A stretch of DNA of 64,000 nt from Tieghemiomyces parasiticus (GCA_027575765.1 JANBPT010000071.1:1-64000); one strand, 5' to 3'. Positions 20,405 to 31,691 are shown, counted from the first letter of the stretch. Made by a program: numbers and translations. The notes: generated by a model not told the origin, from the letters alone.

Positions 20405-21382
20405 TCAAGCTCGCTTTGCCATCTCCTCATCCGCGACGTCAGCAGCTACGTTGGCCGGGACCCCCGGGTAGCTCACGGTAGGGAATAGGAAATGGTAGGC
20501 CATCAGCCAGTAGAGCACGCCAAAGATGAGACCGTTGAGCTTTTCGAAGACATTGTGGTAGAACGTGGCGGTAGCGATCAGGAGCACGTACCACAAGGCC
20601 ATGAACAGGTAGACGAGGCCAGCCACAGCACGGCGAGTCCAGTCTGGGTGGAACGTCGTGAAACTGGCGCGGTTGAACAGGAACGGAGACAGTTCCTCCC
20701 ACAGAAACAGTGAGGCGTGGACCAGCAACATGCAATGTCCTGAGATGTCGTGGCCGCCAGACCAGGTCCCGCGGGCCAGGCGGCACCGGGCGTAGGTGAG
20801 GATGTCACTGCCAGCCGAGCACTGGCCGCCACTACCGACGAACACGCGGTCAAACAAGGAAGGGCCAAAAGCCCATTGGGTGAGCAGGTACCAGTAGGCC
20901 GTGGCAGCGGCCCACCGCGTGGCGAACTGGGTCCAGCTGCCGGGACAGCGGCGGTTGATCACGGCGCCCACATAGGTGGCGAAGGCCCCGGTGGTCCAGG
21001 CCCACCCCCACTTGGCGAACACCACGTTGAGCACGTTGTGCTTGTTACCAAAAAAGTATACTAAATGGTGGAGCGCCGGGGTAGTGAGCTGGATATTCAT
21101 GAGTGGGTCAACGAGCGGGTGAGCGCCGATGGTCTCACCAACGACCTGGGCTGCGGCCCGGCCAAGTTCTGGAGTGGGTCCGGCAGATGGGCCCGGGTTC
21201 AGAACGCTCGTGTAGTGGCCCAGGGCGTACCACTCCTTAAGCCCTGTGCCAATCAGCACCGTGAGGGAAAAGAGGAGGGCCACAGTCGTGCTAGACACCA
21301 CTACATCGCGCAGGATACGTTCTGCCCGGCGTGGGGGCCGAGGTACCGGCGGAATGGGCGGGACACCGTTGGTTTCGGACAT
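20405..21382 (-). CDS. FIT-family acyl-CoA diphosphatase (fat storage-inducing transmembrane protein)
   Basis: 325 residues, single exon. A multi-pass ER membrane protein related to FIT1/FIT2 and yeast Scs3/Yft2, which act in ER lipid homeostasis and lipid-droplet formation by cleaving fatty acyl-CoA. The two conserved histidine motifs that define the PAP2-like active site are visible: GGHDISGHCMLL around residue 214-225 and TATFYHNVFEKLNG around 279-292. Membrane segments include VVVSSTTVALLFSLTVLIG, WAAATAYWYLLTQWAF, AVAGLVYLFMALWYVLLIA and LIFGVLYWLMAYHFLF. Short Pro-rich cytosolic N-terminus. It converges on THG1, with a 214 bp gap. Confidence 0.92.
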   Translation of the reverse strand: MSETNGVPPIPPVPRPPRRAERILRDVVVSSTTVALLFSLTVLIGTGLKEWYALGHYTSVLNPGPSAGPTPELGRAAAQVVGETIGAHPLVDPLMNIQLTTPALHHLVYFFGNKHNVLNVVFAKWGWAWTTGAFATYVGAVINRRCPGSWTQFATRWAAATAYWYLLTQWAFGPSLFDRVFVGSGGQCSAGSDILTYARCRLARGTWSGGHDISGHCMLLVHASLFLWEELSPFLFNRASFTTFHPDWTRRAVAGLVYLFMALWYVLLIATATFYHNVFEKLNGLIFGVLYWLMAYHFLFPTVSYPGVPANVAADVADEEMAKRA

Positions 21383-23872
21383 GGTGGGTATCGAAAGCGG
21401 GTAATGAGAGAAATGAAAGTTTGTAAAGAGGACCGGTGAACACGGGCCGCAGAAATGAGTCTAACAGGTAGGTGGCCCTGGTGTACTATAAGAGTGGCGC
21501 TAATGAAAGTCTACGTACAAATGAAGAGGAGAGTCTATGAAGTGGTTGTCAGTGATGGTACGAATGGGGGGGGGTATTGTTAAGAGCTTCAAACCGTGGG
21601 TTGAGGAACCCTACCCGGTGACGACATGAATTGGGCGTGTGGAAGCGGGGATATCGTTGAGGGTGTACACATGCCATGGTGACGCTCGAGGGGTTTTCGC
21701 CAAATTCGTTGATATGGTGGCCCCAAACGACGCCTGGTGAAGTTAAGGGAACCTATGATATCATACCACAAGGCTGGCAGGGAGCGACTGCGGCAGAGCT
21801 TGTGTCAATATCTTCCTCACTTTGCAGCCACTACCGCCTAACTGACCCAGAGTTTTCGCCAAGGGGAACTTCTCGTCCACTGCTGGCAAAAGCTCTGATA
21901 CAGGTCAGAAAGTACACCTGTAGAAGGTATGTGCATTCGCTGGAAATTTCGGTACGGAATTACTATACCCTTCCAAATCAACCGATAGACAGCTTCTTTA
22001 TGATTAGACGATGACCCTTACCCTGGGACAATCTACCACTGGCCTTAATAGCGGTTCTTCGATTTTGAACTCGTTAGAGGGGCTATCTTTGCACCCTAGG
22101 CAGTCACACACCAGGTCGTCCCCGTCCCTACTGGGATGTCTATTTCAAGCGGGCACTTTCGCTAGGGCAGCTTATTGTGAACTACCAGGACATCCCCCGC
22201 ATATGTATACTCCCCTCCCTAGCTAAACTTATGTCGCTAGTTCCGCTTCCGGTGAAGCTACCAACGTACCCAAACCGGCCAATCTTATCAGTGGCTAGGC
22301 CCGGTCCCGTACTGCAAGCCTGGGGCTCGCAAGTCGTGTACTCTAAGGGTATGACGGGGTGCCCCACATACCAGCACCTAAAAATACCATTGAGCCCCTC
22401 CCTTCACCTCCATTCATACTCTTCTCTATACTGGTTGTGTTAGACTCCCGATCATGCCCTGACTGGTATAGAAAATAATCTCCACCGTAAACACGCTGTA
22501 CCCGTTACAGGCCTGAATCGACCAAGACGTGATAAGCCCACGGCGAGCGTGGTTCATGAATTCACAAGTGTTGTTAGGGCCAGGGTCTTACCTTATCGCA
22601 GTCTCACCTCTCCCTCTTTTGCTTGAAGTCGCCCTCTACCCAACTGCCGACATTATAGTCTTCATTTCTTTACCAAAGGACCTCCAGATTGGAAGCATTG
22701 GGAGGACATCGCTCCTATCGTCGCGCCTTGCCTCTGGAGGCCCCCGTCGACTAGCTACTATGGTACCCCTTTGTGTCTCCGTCTCTTTTACCATCACGGA
22801 TAATAGTCTAGCGCGGCGGACCGGCTCGCGCTGGATGTCAGCCGGGTCCCCGCCTTCCCCGACCGCCATTAGGCCTCACCTTATCACCAACGCAGTGTTA
22901 TTTTGACCTGTGGGCAGAGGGAAAGTGGGTGGTTGATGTTGCTTCTGTAGACACCAGGAGTGACCCGTGCTGGTACCTGCCCACCGTCAGCCGGTACTCT
23001 CTTCCCGCTGCACTCTCTAAGCCAGAGGTCTACACCTACGGTACTCGATATACAAGGGCCACAGGGACCACCAACCACGCAGAAAGAAAAGAGGGGAGGC
23101 GGAATGGATAGAGAAAGGGGCGATAGGACCCGATCCATCGACCCAGCGCGCCCTGTGGTCCTCCCGTCGCGGACCCTCTACCTGTTTGTCGACAAAGGGT
23201 ATGTGTCGTTATGAGCCATACTCTGCTCTCTCTCTTTCCTCACAGCGGTGGCATTCCTCGTCCTCCCGCTTTGTACCTTACTCTATCTCCAAGCTTGACG
23301 CCTCCCTCCCAACCGCGCCTTTTCTTTTTTCCGACCACAAGTTCTTTTTCAGGCTGCGAGGCGTGTATATATAAGGAACAGGAATCCGTGCGCCTAGCGC
23401 ATTCCTTCGATTAACATTTGTAATGATATTCTTTCCTCAATTGTTTTACTTGGACTGTTATTGACTCCATCTGACACACAGCCGCTATCCTTTTAAAAAC
23501 ACGGCCTAATCTATCAGTTGGAACCCCACCTTTCACCATCATAAAATTCCCTCTTCCTAGCTAATCAGGTCAAATAATCCTACAGGAACTGGCTCGCCTT
23601 TGTCGTTGCCTTGTCGGCCACCGAATCCAGTCCATGAATCCACACCTTCGCCCATCTTTCCCAGTACAATAGTCATGCAAGTATGTCTCGCCGGGCCCCT
23701 TCACTGAGGACTACCCAGCCGAACCTTTCTTTTGGTACACCTAGCCCCAACCTACTCGTCATCCACCATGTCAACCTAATTATACCTTACTTTCGTTGTT
23801 GCCCTACCATACTTGGCTCAATCCCTTCTGCAGGTCAACCAGCGACTCCACCCGCTATGGCACCTCAAGATT
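21383..23872. other. 2.5 kb intergenic region
   Basis: No recognised gene apart from one weak minus-strand ORF candidate (22636-22869). The right part carries the C/T-rich leader of the lipase gene and a CAG acceptor-like sequence at about 23833, so a 5' UTR intron is possible. Confidence 0.45.
22636..22869 (-). CDS. small hypothetical ORF, uncertain
   Basis: 77 codons from ATG 22869, high GC, charged (Glu/Arg-rich), with no family I recognise. The base composition looks more coding than its surroundings, but there is no other support. It may be a fragment or chance. Confidence 0.2.
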   Translation of the reverse strand: MAVGEGGDPADIQREPVRRARLLSVMVKETETQRGTIVASRRGPPEARRDDRSDVLPMLPIWRSFGKEMKTIMSAVG

Positions 23873-25087
23873 ATGCAGATTTTTGTCCTCGGTACCCTAG
23901 TTGCCCGGTTAGTACTGGCGTTCCCAACGCCCCTGGGTTCAGCCATTGGAGACTTTGTGGACAAAGGTATCGCAAAGTCCCACCTGGCCGATGTAGTCGG
24001 TACGGATGTACCAGACTCCGCCAAAACATACACGGTGGTCAATAGCAAGCAAATCGAGTTCCTCAAAGGCTGGGTTGAGTAAGTAGCCCCAGACGGTGCC
24101 AACACCGGACTTTGGCACTTAAATCTAAACGTCGGTCTAGTGTTATCTGGCGGGCACTTAATTGACATCGGTCCTTATCCTCGCCTCGACTAACCGTCAG
24201 CTGCCGCCCTCTTATTTTGCTATTATCCGCCAACCATATTCTTCCTCAGCTATGCCTTCGCCTCCTATCGCATAAACTCCATGGCTGACGACAAGGTCCT
24301 GGCCAAATCGGCGTTTGCAAAGAATGCCACGCTGGAGTACGTAGCGACGCTCGATACTTTTCCGGCCTTGACAGTATTCATCGCGGTGGACCGTCCGGCC
24401 TCAATGATCGTGGTGACGTTTCGTGGGTCGGATGATGAGACCTTATACAATACGGCCAGTCGGGTTAACCTCGTTAGCCTCATCGCGCCGGGTATCGGTC
24501 GGGTGTTCGGTGGGGCCATGCAGGGTGTGACCAAACAGGGTCCCACTATTGTGGCCAAGCACCGCGAACTGCTCCAGAAATACCCAGGGTTCCGCACCTA
24601 CGTCGTGGGCCACTCGCTCGGCGGCCTACACGCCGTGTTTTACTCAGCCCTCAACGCAAAAGCTATCCTTGCTAGCGCTAAGACCTCGGACGCAGGCGAT
24701 GCTACTACGAAGCCAGAGAATAAAGCGACGACCGCCGACAACCATATTCCGTGGCAGGTCATCACCTTCGCTTGTCCCATGGAGGGTGACAAGGACTTTA
24801 GCGAGTACTACCGTGGCCTCAACATCCCAACCTTCTCGGTCATGAACTCGTTCGATCCGATCAGCTACCTCCCCACTGAGATGCTGAAGTACACCCGTGC
24901 CGTTCCGCGCATTGTCGTCGATAACCACACTAATCAGACCGTACAGTGCCACAGCACGCTTACCAACCTGCTTGCCCGTGACCTCTGTACCGGTCGTCCC
25001 GAGCTCAGTAGCCTCTCAAAGGAGTACCATTCGGCATTCTGGGGTAATGATGGGAGCCACCTGGGCGCGAAACCGAACGCTATCTAG
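23873..25087 (+). CDS. secreted class 3 (fungal) lipase
   Basis: Two exons, 23873-24078 and 24250-25087, give 347 residues; donor GTAAGT, acceptor CAG. A signal peptide covers residues 1-16 (MQIFVLGTLVARLVLA). The alpha/beta-hydrolase lipase_3 fold shows FRGSDDE (oxyanion region), GHSLGGLHAVF with the nucleophile Ser in GxSxG, NSFDPISYLP with the likely catalytic Asp, and SKEYHSAFW with the likely catalytic His, in the order typical for this family. It likely hydrolyses extracellular acylglycerols; feruloyl-esterase-like specificity cannot be excluded. An Asn-X-Thr sequon (NHTNQT) suggests glycosylation. The start gives a clean signal peptide. Confidence 0.92.
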
Positions 25088-25417
25088 GCAGGTACGAACA
25101 TCACGCTGTTGTTCCAAGTGTCTTCTGGCGTAGTGGTCGGCTGGTCCGCCACAGCTCACTCCACACATTTCCGTATAGTTCTGTTACCACCAATTAATAA
25201 ATCAGCCAACCGACCCGGTGGGTGTTGTTCAAATGGTTGTGGTTTTATGACCAGATTTCTCACTTCTTGACCTTTGACAAACTAATGGGGCACGATACTC
25301 CCTCACCGGGATTCTCAGTGGTTTCCTAAGGTACGACAGGCCACCCTTATTTGTTTTGGACTGACTCCCCCCCTCGATCTCTCCTATTAATCGGGTACTT
25401 CACATTCCGGATCTGGC

Positions 25418-25549
25418 ATGGAAACCGCTAGCGTCCACATTACCCAGGCTGAAGCAGCTGCCCTCTCTGGCTATGCCGAGGGTCCTATAGACTGTCGAGT
25501 CACTATTGCCAGTCTGCTAGAACTCCCCGCCACCCGGGACTGGCTCTGA
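25418..25549 (+). CDS. short hypothetical ORF or gene fragment
   Basis: 43 codons, Ala/Glu-rich and GC-rich within an AT-richer gap. Shows no recognisable domain. Could be a microprotein, a fragment or chance. Confidence 0.2.
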   Translation: METASVHITQAEAAALSGYAEGPIDCRVTIASLLELPATRDWL

Positions 25550-25614
25550 GGGCTATTTTAAGCTCCGCAGACGACGAATGACACCTTGTCGAGCGCCCAG
25601 GGCTCTCCGTGCGG

Positions 25615-25736
25615 GTCAGCTTGGCCGAGTGGTGAAGGCGTTAGACTTGTATCCGAGGACCCCTCTCTTTATCTATAGGGCCGGAGTGATCTAATGGGGG
25701 TAGTACCCCGCGCGGGTTCGAATCCCGCAGCTGGCA
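25615..25736 (+). tRNA. intron-containing class II tRNA, apparent anticodon TGT (isotype conflict)
   Basis: Acceptor GTCAGCT (25615-25621) pairs with AGCTGGC (25729-25735) with one G-T pair; discriminator A at 25736. D arm GCC/GGC. The anticodon stem TTAGA (25641-25645) pairs with TCTAA (25690-25694). Long variable arm with a GGGG/CCCC stem; T arm GCGGG/CCCGC with loop TTCGAAT. The 44-nt anticodon loop implies a 37-nt intron (25652-25688). Splicing at the canonical site leaves CTTGTAA, anticodon TGT (Thr), the same loop as the ordinary tRNA-Thr at 53401. The body resembles the tRNA at 5612 almost base for base in the acceptor and D arms, and Ser tRNAs in the variable arm. Isotype is unresolved; the gene itself is convincing. 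Confidence 0.85.
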
Positions 25737-25747
25737 ACCTCGCCTAC

Positions 25748-25752
25748 TTTTT
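25748..25752 (+). terminator. Pol III terminator (T5)
   Basis: Five T residues 11 bases beyond the tRNA 3' end. Confidence 0.7.
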
Positions 25753-26640
25753 AACTTTGGACCCATGTGTCCTTCTTGGTAGATGACAGGCGAGAGATGG
25801 AAGTGGATCTTCCTTAGGTGGCCCTCCACCCGGATCCCTAGGAGGGAGGAGACGGCGAGAGAAGGAGAAGAAAGAGGAGGGAGAGTTATGTGAATAGACG
25901 GTTGATTCGAATCGATGAGGTGGGTATTACTCTACTGAGCCTTGTAGCGGTCGCGAAGCCTCGCGTGCGTAGACGACACGAACGGCCAGCTCCCGGAGAG
26001 CTGTGTGTATCAATTGCCCCAGGCTGTGCCATCTTTTATTGTGCCCCTACAGCTAGGCTTGGCCTGTGCTGTAGGTACAGTATTGATTACTGGTTTTTAA
26101 ATTATCTGCGCTATCGGCATAATGCAGACCCATCCTCCCTGTAGAGTTATTAGACGCTTCTGCAAGGTCGCCAACAGTCCGCCGTGATGACATGATGTTG
26201 TGCCCAGCCAGTTTTACGTATGAATATACTGCCTCCCGATGGTAAGGTGGGCGGGAAGAACCTCCAGGCAACCCACATCACCGAATCCACCCCTTTTCAC
26301 CTCCGGATGAAAGTATTCGATAGCCACTACATAGTACCGACTGGGTTATCTACATTTTATATGTAGGCCCTCGGGAAGCAAACATGATCTTCGCCCACTA
26401 GCGATGAAAAGTTCGCTAGCGCGATCTATTCCGCACGTCAAAACGAATGTCAGCACGGTGGTGCATTGCCGTAGAATACTCATGCGTAGCTCCGCCGGAC
26501 ATCATTTTACAAGTGGTGGTAATCGACAGGGGGATTGAAAACGCATCCCGGCTACGTCGTGATGCTGGTCTAAAATTGGTTCCAGCAGGATCCACCACTC
26601 GCCTGTCGTACCTAGGCATGTCTGATTCATGTTGACCTAA
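25753..26640. other. intergenic, no gene seen
   Basis: Contains a purine-rich stretch at about 25840-25890 and otherwise unremarkable sequence. Confidence 0.5.
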
Positions 26641-26648
26641 TATAAATA
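26641..26648 (+). promoter_or_regulatory. TATA box candidate
   Basis: TATAAATA followed by a C-run and a C/T-rich leader ending in a CAG, in front of the small hydrophobic ORF at 26807. Confidence 0.4.
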
Positions 26649-26806
26649 GTCAACCTACTGACAGCTCACAATGACATGACTTCCCCCCCCCTTTATCCTT
26701 CACACTCACTTCTCTACCTTCCAGCTGGTTATGAGGCCTGTCAACGCCCACTCATCCAGTGATCCCCTCCGCCCTTCTCTCGTCTCCCTTCGTTTTTAAC
26801 TTCTTT

Positions 26807-27121
26807 ATGAGATTCGTCGGTGAGGCCGTCTTCTGCCTCGTCGCCTACCTGACCCTGGGCAGCCTATCGGTCGTTGCGTGTGGCACTACCTGCTGGCCCT
26901 TGAGGCAAGTCCGGCTGCACAGCATCTTCTCTATCATTGTTCTTGGCATTGATTTAACAAATAAGCGTGGGTTATTTAATACGGATGGAGCAACGGTGTG
27001 CAACGCGTTGTCCGCCACTCTCCTATCCTCTCTTTTTTACTACTTAATGCACATTATTGTAACATGTAGTATATCGCTTATGAACTACATCCACCGGTGC
27101 GCATTTGACGCCGTAAGATAA
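26807..27121 (+). CDS. small hydrophobic hypothetical protein
   Basis: 104 codons from ATG 26807. The first ~25 residues (MRFVGEAVFCLVAYLTLGSL) form a signal peptide or membrane helix; the C-terminal half is Ser/Leu/Ile-rich with another hydrophobic stretch. No family recognised. The TATA box and pyrimidine leader upstream argue that something is transcribed here, but the true coding exons may differ: an upstream ATG at 26731 in another frame stops after about 22 codons. Confidence 0.3.
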   Translation: MRFVGEAVFCLVAYLTLGSLSVVACGTTCWPLRQVRLHSIFSIIVLGIDLTNKRGLFNTDGATVCNALSATLLSSLFYYLMHIIVTCSISLMNYIHRCAFDAVR

Positions 27122-27187
27122 GGGCTGAGTATAAGAGCTGGTATCGGGTACGCTAGAGTGACCCATTTCTAGGAAAGAGCGGGCTAG

Positions 27188-28676
27188 CTAAATGGGGCAG
27201 AGGCCTACCCCTTCACTGACAACGCTGCCAACCATAACTCGGCGGTTATCTGGATCCAGCACAGCGACGGATGCCAGATTGAGCCAGGGTCCAGGGTGGG
27301 CAAGCAGCAGGGTAGCATTAGCCGCCTTATTCACATCATCAGTAGGCACGTGCTTAGCGACTCCTCGTACACGGTTGTCCGAGATCGAGTTCGCTGAAAG
27401 TCGCACCACACCCCAAGCAATTTCGGCGTCCGGGTGGAAATGGTCACCGTGTGCGGGGGTGACCACTTCGATGGGACGCATGATACCGGCCGCATAAATA
27501 TCACCGGTAATGTGGTCGACTCGTAGATTGTCCGGTAGGATCGGCAGATCCTTAAGGACCATCCGCAGCTTCAATTCCAGGGTGTCAGGGTCCATGTCAA
27601 ACACAGTGACACGGCGGCCAGTCGCTGACGCCACGAACACCAGACCACGATCATAGTCAATGTCGATACCATTAGCGTAGACTAATTCACCGTACGCCCG
27701 ACGTACCTCCGAGGAATGCATTGCTTCTCTACCCTCCACAGCTGGCTGGTACACCACCACATCCGTCCACGCCCGGCTGGTCATCTTCTCCAAAGTGCGC
27801 ATTGGGCCTGGCAAACGGTGGTAGAAGTCATTGGTGAGGAAGAACGAGCGCGGCGAGAGCGCGACGACGGCGTTAGGTGTACGGATGAGTGGGTCGGTAA
27901 TGGTACGGACGTGTATGAGGGTATTACTGTCTAGTCGGTGGTCAAAAATCTCGACGCTGGAGTGATCCGGATGACCATGGTTAACCAACATCACAGTGAC
28001 CGTACTAGCCTCCGAGGCGGGATGCTCATAGATTGTGAGGCCATGGGACCGGTAGATGCCTGTGAAATTGACAAAGGTCAGAGGTACTAGCTCACCGCTC
28101 TGGATCAAGGATCGAGGGTTGGAGACAGGGGAAAGGGAAGATAGAGGGTGGCTTAGTAAGCGTACTGCTAGAGGAGGGCACATGTAAACACCGTCATGAC
28201 AGTACCCCCTGAACGTGGTGGTTCAACTGTCTCAAGCTGGCGTCTGGTAGGTATGTTCATACCGCATCCCCACCCGGCATTCTATTCAGTAAGCTGCAGC
28301 CACTTCACTCCCTCCTCCCCAATGGTGGTCCTCGTGAGCATCGGCAGCACGAGTGTGACACCCCTCCAGGATTTACCTTTAGGTGATACTTGTAAACAAC
28401 GTCGCTTTCGGCCGTCAACTTGATGAGGCGCTCCAATGGGGGAAACCACTGGGTGCGCAGGTCGAGACGGCCGCAGGCCAGAAAGGCCGTATGGGAAGGT
28501 GCGTGGATGACAATGTCCTCGCAGCCGCCGGGAACATTCAGCTGGACGCAACCGTCGGTGTTGAAGGGCTTGACGCCGTGGCGATAGTTGAGAAAGATTG
28601 TCCCAAAGTTCACGAAGGCCGTAAGCAGACCAACGAGGCCTGCGATGGCACTAACGACAAGTGTCCACGTGGCCAT
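27188..28676 (-). CDS. paraoxonase/arylesterase-like beta-propeller protein
   Basis: Two exons, 28377-28676 and 27188-28099, join in phase 0 to 403 residues. The first ~27 residues are an uncleaved signal/anchor (LVVSAIAGLVGLLTAFVNFG). The rest matches the six-bladed SMP-30/paraoxonase propeller: GCEDIVIHAPSHTAFLACG, FTGIYRSHGLTIYEH (the HG block after the first blade), PNAVVALSPRSFFLTNDFYH (Asn ligand and TND motif of the calcium site), YANGIDIDYDRGLVFVASA, and DNLRVDHITGDIYAAG. The family hydrolyses lactones and aryl esters with calcium; the substrate here is unknown. Probably anchored in the ER or plasma membrane with the propeller outside the cytosol. Confidence 0.88.
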
Positions 28677-29762
28677 GGCACGTAGATTGGTAGAGGATGA
28701 ATTAGGAGAAAAGATCTGGGCACCACCTACCCGTGATGGAATATTATCAATGTAGGAACGGAAAAGAGGAGAGAGATGCGAGGTACCAGGAAAACATCAA
28801 CCGTGCAGTTATAGCGGTTCTGGTCAATCGGCGGGTTCAGGAGGCTTAGCAATTAAACTTTCAGCTGGAAAAAAAACAGGGGGAAGAAATAGCCAGCTGC
28901 CCCTCTGTATCCTACTTTCTCACTGGCGCTGTGCTCTAGAGGCAGCAAAGACAAGCCAAGTTCCTCAGCGGGTAGTGCTTGATAAATACTAGTTCGCAGT
29001 CCTTTGCTGCCACGCAAGGGTTAATCACTAGCCCAGCTGTTTGGCGAATAACGAGGAAACAAGACATAACCTAGTCGCCGACGGGCCTTGAAATACGGGA
29101 CAATCGTCGCCTGTTGCGCAACGGTGGAAAAGTCTATATAATGGATTTCGACATCCAGCTGGGCCCAGGATCCGTAACCTATAACCCCTGCACGGTACAA
29201 ACCACATGGCGCGCCGTACTTTCCCATCATTTCAAAAATAGTGTATCACGCGAAACGATTTGATTAAAGCACTTTAGTCTGACAGGTACCAATGCCCCTC
29301 CCAAATAATACCTTACTCACCATTGGCACGACTAACCCCGTGGCAAAAGATCCCTGCATAAGACATCAAGGGGTCCTCATAGTGCACCCAAAAATAAAGC
29401 CAAGTTCGCCCATTTATAATACCACCATTCCACTAGAATCAAATTTGGGCTGGACGTTACCAGGAAATCGTAGGGGGGGGGTTGGAAGTGCAGATATTCC
29501 CAACCATTTACAGATATAAACTGGGCACGGGATCGAATCCGAGTACGACTCAAACATTGTAAGTGGGAGCGAAGTACGTCACGGCTAACAAATGGGCGGT
29601 CCCATGGCACCTGGCACACTGGTCAGGTCCGTTTCCACGAGTTCAAAGTAACAGGGAAGACCGGGTGGTCGATGGACTGCAGGGACCTACGAATAAAGTC
29701 TTTCCAACCAAAGTCGGTACAGCGTTTCCAAAGATCGGATTCAACAGCGGTTAGTCAAAACC
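28677..29762. other. intergenic, 1.1 kb
   Basis: Upstream of the paraoxonase gene and downstream of the DCAF15-like gene. Two minus-strand open frames (29021-29230, 29377-29619) have no recognisable content. Confidence 0.45.
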
Positions 29763-31691
29763 CTAGCCCGGCGTCGAGAGCCCCTGTCTGGTCGCTAACA
29801 TAACGGTGTAGTACTTACTGCCGCCCAGGAATTCAGCGCTGTTGTAAAGGTGGTATACGGGCCAGGTCTCCCTTAGAATTTCGGTGGCTTCGCGTGTACG
29901 TTGGTTGATGAGGGTGCAGGCCGCCGCTGACTCAATACCCTCGGGAACGACTTCGCTGCGTATATTTGTCACTTCGCCTAGAGAGGTGGAAATCATCGCG
30001 GAGAGTGTCGAATTAACCCACTGGAAAACAGGAGAGAAAGTCAGCTATACCGGGTGGAAATACTCATGCATCTCGATGAGAATTAACATGCGTAGCTGTC
30101 GATAGGGCCTGATTTTCTAAAACTACAGGCTTACCAGAAGCGTAGTGGACACGGACCACGAGGTTGTGAAACCGGTATCTAATGCGGTGCGATGGTCAGG
30201 AGGGGGGATGCGGGATTTTAGATGGTGGAAAACAGCGTAGCAGCTAACTCCGCCCCCTAAGCACTATCATGGGCTCATTGACCGGGCGAGTCTAGGCAGC
30301 ACTTACTGTTTTGTTGTCGGGTGGTGTGATATTAACCCGACGCTGAGAAAAATGCTATTGGGGGTCGTTATGTTCTAGATAAAAGAAATACGCACAATTC
30401 CGGAAAAGTTGGTATTAATAATGGGTAGCTACTTGAAGAATTACCCAGTCTGAACCAGCATTTTAAACTTACATGCGCAATAGTGAATGAATAGTCAAAC
30501 AGGCGGGGCGTGGCGTCGCAAGTCGCGAGGTAACGATACATGTGTTTCTCCAGGTTAAAGAAATACGCAGTGGTCTGCGCAAAACAGGTAGCGGATAAAA
30601 CGACAGGAAATTAGTAGTATGTTGCTGGCGGGCTGGAAGTTGACCAAGCGAAAGGTAGGCCAGGGTAGCCTTACTTACTTGCCATCCTCCTGATCCACCG
30701 TACACGCCGGTAGTAATATCAAAGCGGTCCTGGGCCTCCTCCCAGCACTGGTCAACATGTAAGTAAGCACAGAGGGTAGGTACTGGTTAGCAAAGCGTCA
30801 TACAGGCCACCAATTTGCCCCTCGAGCGTGTCAAAAATTGCCTTGTACCCTCTTGGCACTTACATCTTCGTTAGACGTTGGCTGTGGGTGCCGGGGAGTC
30901 TGGCCGGTACCGTAGTATACGAAATACACCCCCGAAGCCTCCTTGTATACAAGCACATTGGCCAGCGCCGAAAAGAGATTCAGGTGAATCTCCGGCTTAC
31001 TAGTAACCGCCTCGATCCGGGCCGTCGGAAAGCTCAGGGAAGTGCCGTCTACATAATCTATGGCCGTGAGGTGATGGATCCAGTCAACCCCTCTGATTAG
31101 TACACGCTTCGTTCCGCTTGAATACGGTGCGCCGATTAACAACAAGCAGAGCCACAGCCTACTTACGCTGGTCATAGTCTACCAGATAAAACACCGACAG
31201 GTCTTCGCGTTGCTCAGTCGTCCACCGGCAGTGGATGCCCAGGATATGGTTTAAACGGGCTTGAAGTACATTGACGCGGAACCGTGCGGCAGCGCTGCGG
31301 GCCAAGTCGAGGGTAAACACCTTGCGTAGCGGAACCGACCGGAGGTTGAACCGCCAGAGTGCTAGGCTGTATGACAAGGTCCGTTCGATGCCAGCCTCCT
31401 CCAGGAACGCATCGGTAGGGGAGCCGGCCAACGTGTCGTGGCGGTTATCCAGGTTGGTCACCTGCACGCTGGCCAGGTATTGGCCGTCCTGGGTGAACCC
31501 CAGTATAACGTGTTGCTTGAGTTCGAGGTTTCCGATATTTTGAATAGCGAGTGCGGTCCTGGGAAGAGAAAGTGGGCGAGGGGGTAGGTGGGCTAAACGG
31601 TGACGTTGAGTCGGGTCTGTGATGGTAGGGCCTAGGCCAACCGGCACGACGTGTCCATTTCCGACAACATCCGCCGTGCCTCGGGTTTCAT
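29763..31691 (-). CDS. DCAF15-like protein (CUL4-DDB1 substrate receptor family)
   Basis: Multi-exon gene. Exons supported by GT-AG signals and frame: 31642-31691 (5' end uncertain), 31167-31558, 30864-31090, 30679-30747, 30473-30574, 30307-30342, about 30135-30266 and 29763-30020. Similarity is by pattern to human DCAF15: ALAIQNIGNLELKQHVILGF then TQDGQYLASV (compare the GHIFLGFSKCGRYVLSY block) with WRFN after it, a middle segment FFNLEKHMYRYLATCDATPRL then FDYSFTI, and a C-terminus ending SKYYTVML (compare SERYTWIVL). DCAF15 is a WD40-type receptor bound to DDB1 in CRL4 ubiquitin ligases. The junction between the exons ending 30307 and starting near 30266 does not close in frame with the sites I can see, and the true start may lie further upstream, so the model is provisional. 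Confidence 0.6.

Noticed and set aside
5612..25736. Idea that the two class II tRNAs are serine tRNAs with ordinary CGA or TGA anticodons
   Set aside because: No placement of the intron inside either loop leaves CGA, TGA or another Ser/Leu anticodon in a seven-base loop.
29750..29830. Possible intron at the 3' end of the DCAF15-like gene (GTAAGT near 29815)
   Set aside because: Reading through gives SKYYTVML, which matches the DCAF15 C-terminal end; splicing would remove it.
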